From: Flavobacteriales bacterium
GTDB taxonomy: Bacteria > Bacteroidota > Bacteroidia > Flavobacteriales_D > Sanyastnellaceae
DNA length: 64,000 nucleotides
Assembly (NCBI GenBank): GCA_002863125.1
Contig: PKEB01000019.1
Coordinates: forward strand, 62,001 to 126,000
Direction of reading: 5' to 3'
Within the stretch, counting starts at the first letter, position 1. The number at the start of each line of letters is the position of its first letter. The translations under genes were made by a program, and so were the position numbers. The notes beneath the pieces were generated by a model, which searched no databases, had not been told where the DNA came from, and saw nothing but the letters and a program-made list of their open reading frames with translations. Below, in pieces: positions 44,915 to 53,635 of this stretch.

Positions 44915-47887
44915 ATGAAGACAAGAAAACTTATTGCGCTTTTCTGCGCGAGTTTTGTGCTAACCACGATTACCTCTGGACAGGACACACTGAAGTTTGA
45001 ACGGACAACAACCATCCAAACGCTGGAGAACGGGAACATAAACATTGCAACAAACCCGATCGTGCTTCAGCAGACGCTGGATAGTATTTATACGCTGCAC
45101 GCGAGGATGGCTGATAGCCTGCAATCCGGAACGGTTACAGGGACGTCCAAGTTTTTACGCTTACTCGAGACCTTGGAAACAGGCGGGGACGTGTTAGTTG
45201 GCGGCGATTTAGAAGTCATAGGTTCTGCTACGATTGGCGGAACCACTTTCGCTAACGGCGGCCTTGAGACAACAAACCTCGAAACCGACAACATAACCGT
45301 GTCTGAAAATGGAAGTTTTGGACAGGATGTGTCAGTAGGCGGCACGCTGACTGTTACCGGTGCGACGACGTTAAATTCGACCTTGAGCGCTCAAACTTCC
45401 ACGCTTTCCTCTGCGACGATTACTGGCGACGCTTCTATTGGAGGAAATACATCGATGACTGGTGCGCTTGACGTTGATGGCTCGTCGGAGTTAGACGGCT
45501 TAAATGTGGACGGCGCGACAACATTAGATGCATTTACAGCTGACGGAAATGCGGACATCAATGGCAACGCGGATGTGAGCGGCACCCTCAATGCAGGGGC
45601 GTCGACGCTTTCCTCTGCGACAGTCACGGGTAATACTACCGTCGGTGGAGACTTTACGGTTGATGGTTCAGCCTCTTTAAGTAGCTTGCAAATTAATGTT
45701 GCCTCCCCAACCGCATTACCTGCTGACGCTGACAATGCCACGGATCAAAAGAATTCCCACGCCTTCTCAGTTGATGGTGGTTACCAGGGCATTTATGTAA
45801 ATCTTAAAACAACAGACGATGACACTGAGGTCGATGACGACCAACACTTTCTCACTTTCGCAAAGGATAACGAAGCTATTCTAGGTACGATTGAAGGGAA
45901 TCAGAGTGTGTCATCTATTGCTGATTTACTTTCTAACATAGGCTCTGCGCTCGCTAGTTCTGACTCATCTGCATCTGGAGGAGGGGCATCGTGCTATTGG
46001 TCGTTTGACGCATGGGAACTGAATCCAAATTCACCTCATGCAATAAATGACGCACATCATAATAAATACCTACTCTTTTTTGTTGAAGGGGCGCCGTTGA
46101 ACGTATTCAGCACAAGCGCAGACATCACCTGGTTTGGCACTTATGGTTACGAGGGCGCTCCAATCAGCTCATCAGCAGTCAAAGACAATGGAGATTGTAA
46201 GACGGGTGGTGCGAATTGCTACCAAGCTGGATATTTTCAAGTTTATGATACGCTTCAAACACATCAGTTTATTACATCAACTACTAATGAATTTCCAGTC
46301 TTCTCCAATTACGATGTTAGCATACAGTATTTAGAACAATTCAAGTCGACCCGAAGTGCAAATTCGTGGGGGCATAGTGCAATGGAGTTCACTTGGTCGC
46401 TTTTTGGTGGAAACGGTTCAAAGCAATTTAAAACTACCGATGACCCTGCCCTAGGATACCACATGGCTTGGCATTTTGCGCACTGGGGAAATTGGGCAAC
46501 GGGCAATGACAATCGCAATCCTGATCCCCTGCCTAACTTCATTGGTTCAGATGAGTCAGTAACTACATCTAAGCATTATTATCTGTCTGGAACGAATTGC
46601 CCAGATCCCGAAGGACAGGAGGGTAATGAGGGCATAGATGGTGCAAACGCGACCCAGGAAGCGGAAGCACAGGCTGTAGCTGACAATGTTGATGCAAATG
46701 ATATAGGCATTGGAGCGGGTGATGTTATAGATGCAGTAGATGAACTGATCATGATTTTATCATGGTGCAAGTCCATTCAAGAATTGATCTTTGTTTTTTT
46801 TCCACCGGGAACGCCATTTGACTTCTGGGATATTTTCGATGCGATTTTTGGAGTGTTCACAGAGTCATGGGGGGTAGGCATGAACTACTGGGCAGCAAGC
46901 CAAGCCGTTGGGGTTGCTTTTGCCTCCGGTGGAGCAGATTATGCGGAATGGCTCGAGCGCGCATATCCAAATGAGGTGCTCTTGGTAGGAGATGTAGTCG
47001 GCGTGAAAGCAGGGAGAATCTCCAAGACTTTTATCAATGCTGATGAATTCATGGTTGTCTCAGGACAGCCAATCATTCTTGGAAATACACCTCCTGCTGG
47101 CCGTGAAAATTTTTACGAGAAGGTTGCTTTTCTGGGTCAGGTTCCAGTCAAAGTTATTGGTCCAGTCAAGGAAGGCGACTATATACTATTCAGTGGAGAA
47201 GCCGACGGTGTTGCGATAGCTAAAGACAAGTCAGAAATCCGTTTGGACGACTACAAACATATTATTGGTGTTGCATGGGAGGGGACTGAGTCAGTTGCTG
47301 GAGGTCTACCAACGTTTGTAAATGTTGCCATTGGGTTGAATCATAATGAATTAGCTGAGGAAGTGAAAAAGCTGAAAAACGCCCTCCTCGAGGTGCAGTC
47401 AGTTTTGGTTGAGGCTGGTTTTGAGTTGGACCTCGCTTTTGATTCTGAGGAATCTTCTACGGCTAACAATCAGAATCAACTTTCTGGAAAGCCAGGCCAA
47501 TCGCAATCAATTAATACCAACATGGCGCATTCAATGCTTGACGATTTGAATATTAATGAGGCGATGCTTCTGTCAGGACTTTCTGAAAATGAGGAAGCGT
47601 TTTTGCAAGGTATCATTAAAGACGGGCTATCCACAAACGTACAAGAGCGTCATCAATTCGCTCGAATTGCAGATAAAATTGTCAGGGAACGTTTTGGCAC
47701 TGGCTTCATTGATAATGAAGACTTTAGATTCATTCACACCATTATGACCGATCCGAATCGATCCAATGAGATTTCAAAAGAATTGGGTTCGATCACGGCT
47801 GCTATTGAAGCCCTCTTGATGGAAGTGAATCCAAATCCTATGGAATTTGGCAATGAGCCAAATAAAACATTGACGAGGAAGAAATAG
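44915..47887 (+). CDS. Large secreted tail-fibre-like protein with putative G2-type self-cleaving domain
   Basis: A 990-residue protein with a signal peptide (MKTRKLIALFCASFVLTTIT, then SGQ). Residues about 70-265 are short strand repeats of the form T-x-x-G-x-x-x-x-x-x-S/T-L, such as TLSSATITGDASIGG and TLSSATVTGNTTVGG, as in phage tail fibres built on triple beta-helices. A middle domain (about 265-640) contains Trp and paired Cys but is unrecognised. Around residue 672 GGADYAEWLERAYPNE, then GDVVGVKAGRISK and QPIILGN, resembles the peptidase G2 (tail-spike autocleavage) domain. The C-terminal about 180 residues are helical. The combination of a Sec signal and phage-fibre architecture is odd. 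It lies within the repeat-bounded segment and is followed by a strong terminator. Confidence 0.7.
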   Translation: MKTRKLIALFCASFVLTTITSGQDTLKFERTTTIQTLENGNINIATNPIVLQQTLDSIYTLHARMADSLQSGTVTGTSKFLRLLETLETGGDVLVGGDLEVIGSATIGGTTFANGGLETTNLETDNITVSENGSFGQDVSVGGTLTVTGATTLNSTLSAQTSTLSSATITGDASIGGNTSMTGALDVDGSSELDGLNVDGATTLDAFTADGNADINGNADVSGTLNAGASTLSSATVTGNTTVGGDFTVDGSASLSSLQINVASPTALPADADNATDQKNSHAFSVDGGYQGIYVNLKTTDDDTEVDDDQHFLTFAKDNEAILGTIEGNQSVSSIADLLSNIGSALASSDSSASGGGASCYWSFDAWELNPNSPHAINDAHHNKYLLFFVEGAPLNVFSTSADITWFGTYGYEGAPISSSAVKDNGDCKTGGANCYQAGYFQVYDTLQTHQFITSTTNEFPVFSNYDVSIQYLEQFKSTRSANSWGHSAMEFTWSLFGGNGSKQFKTTDDPALGYHMAWHFAHWGNWATGNDNRNPDPLPNFIGSDESVTTSKHYYLSGTNCPDPEGQEGNEGIDGANATQEAEAQAVADNVDANDIGIGAGDVIDAVDELIMILSWCKSIQELIFVFFPPGTPFDFWDIFDAIFGVFTESWGVGMNYWAASQAVGVAFASGGADYAEWLERAYPNEVLLVGDVVGVKAGRISKTFINADEFMVVSGQPIILGNTPPAGRENFYEKVAFLGQVPVKVIGPVKEGDYILFSGEADGVAIAKDKSEIRLDDYKHIIGVAWEGTESVAGGLPTFVNVAIGLNHNELAEEVKKLKNALLEVQSVLVEAGFELDLAFDSEESSTANNQNQLSGKPGQSQSINTNMAHSMLDDLNINEAMLLSGLSENEEAFLQGIIKDGLSTNVQERHQFARIADKIVRERFGTGFIDNEDFRFIHTIMTDPNRSNEISKELGSITAAIEALLMEVNPNPMEFGNEPNKTLTRKK

Positions 47888-47912
47888 GACTTTTGCTGGC
47901 ATATCAATTTTC

Positions 47913-47946
47913 CGGGAGATTGCAGTGATGCGGTCTCCCGTTTTTG
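47913..47946 (+). terminator. Rho-independent terminator after the tail-fibre-like gene
   Basis: The stem CGGGAGA (47913-47919) pairs with TCTCCCG (47934-47940), with a 14-base loop, followed by five T. It begins about 25 bases after the stop codon. Confidence 0.8.
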
Positions 47947-48037
47947 GTTTTATCCGCCCGGAAAAAAATATCTAACCGATGATTTGAACCTTGCGGTTGA
48001 GCCGATGCCCAACAGTATCAAACCTCTTGAAAAGGTA

Positions 48038-48066
48038 CAAAAAAACCGCGCAGTTACGCGCGGTTT
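48038..48066 (-). terminator. Rho-independent terminator of the tRNA-Asn transcript
   Basis: The stem AACCGCGC (48044-48051) pairs with GCGCGGTT (48058-48065), with a 6-base loop. On the minus strand it is followed by a T run. It lies 13 bases beyond the tRNA 3' end and differs in sequence from the terminator next to the repeat copy at 44369-44401. Confidence 0.82.
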
Positions 48067-48077
48067 TCGTTTTCCTT

Positions 48078-48095
48078 GCTCCCCCACCTGGACTT
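48078..48095 (-). repeat. 18-bp direct repeat within the 3' end of tRNA-Asn (putative attachment site)
   Basis: This is the intact-tRNA copy of the 18-base repeat described at 44411-44428. Together the two copies bracket the phage-like small gene and the tail-fibre-like gene. No integrase gene lies between them. Confidence 0.7.
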
Positions 48096-48152
48096 GAACC
48101 AGGGACCCTCTGATTAACAGTCAGATGCTCTAACCAACTGAGCTATGGAGGA
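48079..48152 (-). tRNA. tRNA-Asn (GTT)
   Basis: On the minus strand a 74-base cloverleaf begins TCCTCCATAGCTC. It has the acceptor stem TCCTCCA/TGGGGGA, a D arm AGCTC-AGTTGGTTAGA-GC, the anticodon arm TCTGA-CTGTTAA-TCAGA with anticodon GTT, a T arm with loop TTCAAGT, and discriminator G. CCA is not encoded. The 3' end is repeated 3.67 kb away, marking this gene as an integration site. Confidence 0.96.
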
Positions 48153-48283
48153 ATATTCGGACGGCAAAGATAATCCTTTCTTTTCGTTCGTGGACGAATT
48201 GCGAAGATTTTTTGCGTCTGCGGCCTATACGGCGGTACCTGTAAGAATGTTGCATCATCCCGGATGACTCGATGAAGAACCGG

Positions 48284-48291
48284 TACCTTTG
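48284..48291 (+). promoter_or_regulatory. Putative -7 promoter element of the PfkB kinase gene
   Basis: TACCTTTG matches TAnnTTTG and stands 18 bases before the ATG at 48310. It is part of the 12-mer TACCTTTGCGGC that also occurs at the promoter of the aldehyde dehydrogenase gene (20163-20174). A TTTG box at the proper distance was not found. Confidence 0.5.
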
Positions 48292-48309
48292 CGGCAGATT
48301 TCTAGAAAC

Positions 48310-49236
48310 ATGAGTTTAGTAACCGTTGGTACCGTGGCCTTTGATGCCATCCAAACCCCATTCGCTTCTTCTGGTAAAATCGTAGGTGGCGCCGCCTCTT
48401 ACATCGGCCTCAGCGCGAGTCAATTTGCGAAGGAGCAGCACATCATCTCGGTCATTGGGGACGACTTTCCCCAATCCTTCATCACTGAACTCGAGTCGCG
48501 CGGGGTCAACACAGAAGGCCTCGAATGCCGCAAAGGCGAAAAGAGCTTCTTCTGGGAAGGGAAGTACCACATGGACATGAATTCCCGGGACACCCTTACC
48601 ACCGACTTGAATGTGTTGGCGGATTTCAAGCCGGTCGTTCCAGAATCCGCAAAGCAGTCGGATTACGTCATGCTTGGCAACCTGGACCCCAATGTGCAGG
48701 CCAGCGTGTTGGATCAGATGGCTAAGCGCCCCAAGCTCGTCGTGTTGGACACTATGAATTTTTGGATGGACATCGCACTGGAGCCACTAAAAGCGGTATT
48801 GCAGCGCATCGATGTACTCACGATCAACGATGAAGAAGCGCGCCAGCTTTCAGGCGAATACTCCCTAGTGAAAGCCGCCCAAAAAATCCTCGCTATGGGC
48901 CCATCCACCCTGGTCATCAAAAAGGGCGAACACGGTGCACTGCTCTTCAATCAGGATGAGGTTTTCTTTGCTCCCGCGCTGCCGCTGGAGGAGGTGCTGG
49001 ATCCTACCGGTGCTGGCGACTCTTTTGCCGGAGGTTTCATTGGCTACTTGGCGCACACCGACGACACGTCGTTTGCGAACATGAAGCGTGCGGTGGTCTT
49101 GGGTTCAGCATTGGCGTCATTTACGTGCGAGCAATTCGGCACCGAGCGCCTACTGAGTTTGACCCAAGGGGAGCTGGACGAGCGCATTCAGCGGTTCGTC
49201 GACCTCGTCGATTTCGACATTGTATTGAAGGGCTAA
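48310..49236 (+). CDS. PfkB-family sugar/nucleoside kinase
   Basis: A 308-residue cytoplasmic kinase of the ribokinase/PfkB family. ATG 48310 follows the promoter element. Visible features are VTVGTVAFDAIQTPF, KIVGGAASYIGLSAS near the N-terminus (substrate lid region), TINDEEARQLSGEY, LVIKKGEHGALLF, and the ATP/anion-hole motif DPTGAGDSFAGGFIGYL with the catalytic Asp near 237. The sugar or nucleoside phosphorylated is not clear; the N-terminus is similar to adenosine-kinase-like members often annotated simply as PfkB. The gene ends 7 bases before the convergent M23 peptidase gene. Confidence 0.9.
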   Translation: MSLVTVGTVAFDAIQTPFASSGKIVGGAASYIGLSASQFAKEQHIISVIGDDFPQSFITELESRGVNTEGLECRKGEKSFFWEGKYHMDMNSRDTLTTDLNVLADFKPVVPESAKQSDYVMLGNLDPNVQASVLDQMAKRPKLVVLDTMNFWMDIALEPLKAVLQRIDVLTINDEEARQLSGEYSLVKAAQKILAMGPSTLVIKKGEHGALLFNQDEVFFAPALPLEEVLDPTGAGDSFAGGFIGYLAHTDDTSFANMKRAVVLGSALASFTCEQFGTERLLSLTQGELDERIQRFVDLVDFDIVLKG

Positions 49237-49243
49237 GCCTCGA

Positions 49244-50134
49244 TTATTCGGGCCGCTCAGGGGCGTATTCCGGGAGCCATTGCACCGGGTCGAGCGCTGT
49301 TCCATCCACCCACCATTCGAAGTGGGAATGTGGACCTGTAGAATGGGTTCCTGTTCCACCCAAAACCGCAATGGGGTCACCGGCTTGAACCCGGTCGCCC
49401 TCCTCGACGAGCAAGCTTTGGTTGTGCTTGTACACGGAAATGCGGTTGCCAGGGTGCTGAATGTTGACCACGTATCCGCCGTCTGAAGTGTATGAGGCGA
49501 GCATCACGGTACCATCGTCCACCGCGTGAATCACGGATCCAACTGGCGCAACAAAATCGACCCCGAAATGCCCGATGGCCGGGTCGAACTCCGAGGAGAT
49601 TTCACCTTGCAGTGGCGCGAATGGAATACTCTTTGAGGCCCACTCATTGGATTGCGCACGTTGCAAAGCAAACCGGTCTTCATCTTCAACGCGCTCGCGC
49701 AATGCCAAATCTTCTTCGGTCAACCCCCAATCGTTCAACCCCTCTTCTGTGTCGGCCATGGCTGCGCTGTCCAGCACCGCGGGCTCGACATCATCCACCA
49801 CCACCTGGCCCGTCAGCACTGTGCGCAGGTCGTTCATGTAGCGCTCTTGAACTGCCAATGCGTGGAGAGCACTGTCCGCGCGCAATTCCGCATCGATGGC
49901 ACGCATGCGGCTAGCCTCGCTGACGTAACCCGGCACGATGTATTCGCGCAGCGGCGTCCATGCGACGATGAGGTAAGTGAGCCCGGCAATGGTGACCAAC
50001 AGCGCTCCGGATGTAGCGGCCAATCCCCACCGGTTGACCGTCATCTGCCACCGTTCCTTGTAGGATTGTTCCTCGTGCAGGACCAAGCGGTAGCGCTTGA
50101 ACCAGCGTTCGCGAAAGTCGTTGAGTTGTGCCAT
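49244..50134 (-). CDS. M23-family metallopeptidase (peptidoglycan endopeptidase-like)
   Basis: A 296-residue protein. ATG 50134 (MAQLNDFRERWFKRYRLVLH) is chosen; a longer open frame upstream crosses into the start region of the divergent PorW/SprE gene. A cytoplasmic segment (about 30 residues) precedes one transmembrane helix (about 42-64), then a coiled region and a C-terminal LytM/M23 domain. Zinc ligands appear as HFGVDF and the HxH in TGPHSHFEWW. Typical members cut peptide cross-bridges in peptidoglycan during growth or division, or act as activators of amidases. The domain order (TM-coil-M23) is common in Bacteroidota. Confidence 0.9.
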   Translation of the reverse strand: MAQLNDFRERWFKRYRLVLHEEQSYKERWQMTVNRWGLAATSGALLVTIAGLTYLIVAWTPLREYIVPGYVSEASRMRAIDAELRADSALHALAVQERYMNDLRTVLTGQVVVDDVEPAVLDSAAMADTEEGLNDWGLTEEDLALRERVEDEDRFALQRAQSNEWASKSIPFAPLQGEISSEFDPAIGHFGVDFVAPVGSVIHAVDDGTVMLASYTSDGGYVVNIQHPGNRISVYKHNQSLLVEEGDRVQAGDPIAVLGGTGTHSTGPHSHFEWWVDGTALDPVQWLPEYAPERPE

Positions 50135-50227
50135 TGCTGGGAACAAATATCGCGGAATACACAAAAAGGCATCGTTTGGTCGCCGCGTTTGGAATAATTT
50201 AGCGGATTCTGCGTTGAGCACCTGTCC

Positions 50228-52912
50228 ATGGGACCAAATAAGATGAGCAAAAACGGGATGTTGGGATGGGGGATGGTTATCCTCCTCATGGTAACGGGAT
50301 GTTCTACAACACGGGACGGTTTCGCTTACCGGCTCTACCACAACACGAATGCCAAATACAACGGCTTCTTCTACGCGACCGAAGCAATGAAGGAAGCTGA
50401 GCAAGTGCTCTATGAAGGGTACGAGGAAAATTGGGATGAGATCCTCCCCATCTTCCGCCCGGTCGACGAGGCAACCGCTCAGCAAGTTTACCCGCTGATG
50501 GAGCGCGCCATCGAGAAGTGCACAAAGGTGGTCGACAAGCACACTATGTCGCCGTCTCGCCGACAGCAAAAAGACTTGAAGCGCCCGGAGTTGAATAAGT
50601 GGATTGACGACAACTACGATGTGATTGCCCGCGCGCATTTGATCAAAGGCGAAAAGGAGAAAGCCCTCGAGGTGTTCCAGTACCTCGTTCGGACGTTGGA
50701 TTACCCCGACGCGCAAGCGTGGTCAAATGCTTGGATGGCCCGCACGTACATGGCCTTTGACGACCGAGTACGGGCCAGCAACACCCTCATCAAAGCGGCG
50801 CAAACCAAGCGCGTGGACGACCCAGAGGTGATGGTGTATGTGCACGAGGTGTACGCGGCGTTTTACTTAATGTACGATGAGGTAGAGGCGGCCATCGAAC
50901 AACTGGAAGAGGCGTTTGACTATGTGGAGAAGCGAAAAGACCACGCGCGCTTACTCTTCATTTTGGCCCAGTGCTACGAGGCAGCCGGACAATCCGAAAA
51001 AGCCATCGAGCGTTACAACGAGGTCGTGGATTTGCGCACACCTTACGAGCTGGAGTTTTACGCTAAAATCAAGCAGGCCATGGCGTTCGATCGCCGTGAA
51101 ACCGATAGCCAACCCATTATTGAGTTGTTGGAGGAGATGCTTGACGACGATAAGAACGATATCTACAAGGATCAAATTTTCTACGCGTTGGCCACCTTAG
51201 CGCTGGAAGAACGTCGCCGGGAAGATGCGGTGGATTTGCTGAAGGAGTCCCTCTTGGTGAACGACGAGAACACCCGCCAACGCATGAAGAGCTACTTGAT
51301 GCTCGGCGACCTCTACATGGAGGACCTGGACTACACCAATGCTCAAGCGTACTACGATAGCGCGCGCACCTTCATGGAAGATGAAAACGAACGCTTCGAT
51401 GACGTGGACGCGATGGCAGACAACCTCACAGAGTTGGTCACCAACTTGAACACCATCACCGAGCAGGACAGCCTCTTGGAGATCTGTGACCTGCCTGAGA
51501 ATGAGCGCAACGACCGCATCGCGGAAATCATCGCTCAACTGGAAGCAGAAGAGGAAGCCCGCAAGCGAGCGGCAGAGGCAGCAGCAGAGGCAGAGCTGGC
51601 GTATGCAGGCGACCAAGGCGCAGGCATGTTCTGGCCGTACAATGCCCAACTCAAGGTCGCGGGACGCCGAAACTTCCGAGACTATTGGGGTGATCGGCCA
51701 CTGGAAGACAATTGGCGGCGCGCGATGAAGATGGACGTGGCCTTCTCGAATGAAGTGGGAGTCGGAGAAGACGAGGCGGGGGCCATTGAATTGGTAGAAG
51801 ACGGTTTGGTCCCAGGCGAGATTCCAAGCTTCGATGAGCTCCTGGCGGGGCTGCCGTGCGACAGCGCCGAGCGAGAAAACGCCGTGGCAATGATCGCAGA
51901 AGCGTATTACAACGCAGGGTTGGTGTACAAGGAAAAGCTTTCCGACCTAGAGAACGCCATCGATACATGGACGGAACTGACGGAGCGCATGGACGAAAGC
52001 GAATTCCATCCGACGACTTACTACCAACTGTACCGAACCTACCTGCAGCGCGAGGTGGAGGAGAACTACCAAAGTCCTTTCTGTGCCACGTGCAATTCGG
52101 AGTACTGGAGCGCCCAAGTGATGGAGCGTTATCCCGATTCGGAGTGGGCCATTTTGATTGAAAACCCCGACTTCGCGGACCAAGAAGAGGTACGCCGAGA
52201 GGAAGAGCGGTTGGCATACGAGGAGCTGCTGCAACGGTATTATTCAAAAGCGTATCAAGAGGTGTTGCTCGCAGCCGATGAAATCATCAATTACCACCCC
52301 ACGAACAACTACATCTGCAAGTACCGATTGCTGCGTGCGCAGAGCATCGGTGGACTCAGCGCACGGACCGGCGGGGATCGCCGGGCGTATTTTGAGTCGC
52401 TTCAGCTGATCATTCGAGACTGTCCGGACACGGAAGAGGCGGAATTTGCCCAAGCGTTGCTGACAGCGCTGAACGGCAGCGCTCGCGACGCTGAGCAAAC
52501 CGAAGAAACCGAAGAGGAAGAAGAAGAGGTGGTGGTATGGGAGCATAAACCTTACCTCACGCATTACTTCGGCATGTTGGTGCCAGTGGGCCGGGGCAAT
52601 GTCGAGGAACTGCGAGCAACCATTGCGGACTTCAACACCGAATTTTTCGCTTCCAATGAATTGCGCGTGACCGCAAACTTGATCAACCGAAACTTCCAGA
52701 TTGTCCTTGTCAAAGATTTCAAGCGGCAGGACTACAGCCTGGATTATTACGAGGTGTTCACCAACAACACCGGCGCGCTTGGGGCCATCAACACTTCCGG
52801 GTACGCTCTGTTTACCATTTCGACCGAGAACTACATCGAACTCTTCAAAAACAAGGAGACGGATAGCTACCAACGCTGGTTCGAAAAAGTGTACCTCGAA
52901 GGAGGTGAGTGA
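50228..52912 (+). CDS. T9SS periplasmic lipoprotein PorW/SprE
   Basis: An 894-residue lipoprotein of the type IX secretion and gliding machinery. ATG 50228 (or the in-frame ATG at 50243) opens a lipoprotein signal with lipobox VTGC (Cys 25). Directly after comes CSTTRDGFAYRLYHNTNAKYN, the conserved start of PorW/SprE proteins, and then many TPR-like helical pairs (for example KEKALEVFQYLVRTLDYP and ARLLFILAQCYEAAGQSEKA). An acidic stretch of Glu (near 760) precedes a C-terminal beta/alpha domain (YLTHYFGMLVP, FQIVLVKDFKRQDYSLDYY). In Flavobacterium SprE is required for T9SS-dependent secretion. The gene is divergent from the M23 peptidase. Confidence 0.9.
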   Translation: MGPNKMSKNGMLGWGMVILLMVTGCSTTRDGFAYRLYHNTNAKYNGFFYATEAMKEAEQVLYEGYEENWDEILPIFRPVDEATAQQVYPLMERAIEKCTKVVDKHTMSPSRRQQKDLKRPELNKWIDDNYDVIARAHLIKGEKEKALEVFQYLVRTLDYPDAQAWSNAWMARTYMAFDDRVRASNTLIKAAQTKRVDDPEVMVYVHEVYAAFYLMYDEVEAAIEQLEEAFDYVEKRKDHARLLFILAQCYEAAGQSEKAIERYNEVVDLRTPYELEFYAKIKQAMAFDRRETDSQPIIELLEEMLDDDKNDIYKDQIFYALATLALEERRREDAVDLLKESLLVNDENTRQRMKSYLMLGDLYMEDLDYTNAQAYYDSARTFMEDENERFDDVDAMADNLTELVTNLNTITEQDSLLEICDLPENERNDRIAEIIAQLEAEEEARKRAAEAAAEAELAYAGDQGAGMFWPYNAQLKVAGRRNFRDYWGDRPLEDNWRRAMKMDVAFSNEVGVGEDEAGAIELVEDGLVPGEIPSFDELLAGLPCDSAERENAVAMIAEAYYNAGLVYKEKLSDLENAIDTWTELTERMDESEFHPTTYYQLYRTYLQREVEENYQSPFCATCNSEYWSAQVMERYPDSEWAILIENPDFADQEEVRREEERLAYEELLQRYYSKAYQEVLLAADEIINYHPTNNYICKYRLLRAQSIGGLSARTGGDRRAYFESLQLIIRDCPDTEEAEFAQALLTALNGSARDAEQTEETEEEEEEVVVWEHKPYLTHYFGMLVPVGRGNVEELRATIADFNTEFFASNELRVTANLINRNFQIVLVKDFKRQDYSLDYYEVFTNNTGALGAINTSGYALFTISTENYIELFKNKETDSYQRWFEKVYLEGGE

Positions 52913-52951
52913 CCCTTAGTACGTTAGCGGGTTTCGAATTACCTTTACGCC

Positions 52952-53395
52952 ATGCTTGGAACCACCAAAAAGTCAATGAAACCAGAAACGTCATCGGATA
53001 ACGCGGTCAACCGAATCGCGAAAGGCACCACCTTCGAAGGGGTGCTCCGCAGTGAAAACAACGTCCGCATCGATGGAACGTTCGAAGGAGAACTTGTTAC
53101 AAAGGGCCGTTTGGTCATTGGAAACTCAGGTCGAATCAAAGGCTCTGTGTCATGCGCTCATTGCGAGACAGAGGGGGAAATGGAAGGAAACATCCTCGTC
53201 CAGGAACTCTTCGTTTTGAAAGCCTCATCGAAGGTTCACGGTGACATCCAATACGGACAGCTTTCGGTTGAAAATGGCGCGCAAGCCACCGGTAACCTGC
53301 ACTTGACTTCCAAAGTCAAGGACATCAAGGACGCTGGCCGCGATAAGCACCCCGTGGCTCAGAAGGCAAACGCCCAGCAGCCAGCCGCGGTATAA
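52952..53395 (+). CDS. Bactofilin (polymer-forming cytoskeletal protein)
   Basis: A 147-residue protein. The central bactofilin domain (about residues 20-120) is a right-handed beta-helix of short hydrophobic turns: IAKGTTFEGVLRSENNVRID, GTFEGELVTKGRLVIGNSG and IKGSVSCAHCETEGEMEGNI. Bactofilins polymerise into filaments without nucleotide and often position peptidoglycan hydrolases. An M23 peptidase gene lies nearby (49244-50134), a frequent partner of bactofilins, although not in the same transcript. The N- and C-terminal tails are charged and unstructured. The sequence TACCTTTA (52941-52948) just upstream resembles a -7 element. Confidence 0.92.
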   Translation: MLGTTKKSMKPETSSDNAVNRIAKGTTFEGVLRSENNVRIDGTFEGELVTKGRLVIGNSGRIKGSVSCAHCETEGEMEGNILVQELFVLKASSKVHGDIQYGQLSVENGAQATGNLHLTSKVKDIKDAGRDKHPVAQKANAQQPAAV

Positions 53396-53406
53396 CCCCG
53401 CAGCTT

Positions 53407-53625
53407 TTGACACCACAAACCCCCAAGCGGCCCTCAAAATCCGGCTCTTTCTTGCGGTTTTCCGGCATGGCATTCACCATGGCGGGATCCATTGGTGTGG
53501 CCGTTTGGTTGGGGCGCAAATGGGACCTCAACACCGGTCACGAGTTCCCCCTCGGAACCCTCCTTGGAGGCGTTTTTGGAACGGCCGCTGCCATTTGGAT
53601 GGTGATCAAAGAGCTGTCGAAATAA
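53407..53625 (+). CDS. AtpZ/AtpI-type small membrane protein
   Basis: A 72-residue protein starting at TTG 53407; no ATG precedes the conserved segment FLRFSGMAFTMAGSIGVAVW. Two transmembrane helices are predicted (about 20-36 and 46-66), with LGRKWDLNTG in the loop and a cytoplasmic KELSK end. Such proteins precede ATP synthase genes in Bacteroidota and are thought to assist c-ring assembly or Mg/Ca uptake. It stands 11 bases before the next small membrane protein and 480 bases before atpB. Confidence 0.8.
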   Translation: MTPQTPKRPSKSGSFLRFSGMAFTMAGSIGVAVWLGRKWDLNTGHEFPLGTLLGGVFGTAAAIWMVIKELSK

Positions 53626-53635
53626 CCGAATCCAC

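Noticed and set aside
45150-45700. Repeated short units that might be a CRISPR or satellite array
   Set aside because: The repeats are in frame, imperfect, and encode beta-helix turns of the tail-fibre-like protein. The longest exact repeat is 17 bases (45401 and 45605).
50135-50716. Upstream extension of the M23 peptidase frame to 50716
   Set aside because: The added residues lie antisense to the start of the PorW/SprE gene and contain no signal or domain. ATG 50134 gives a normal TM-coil-M23 protein.
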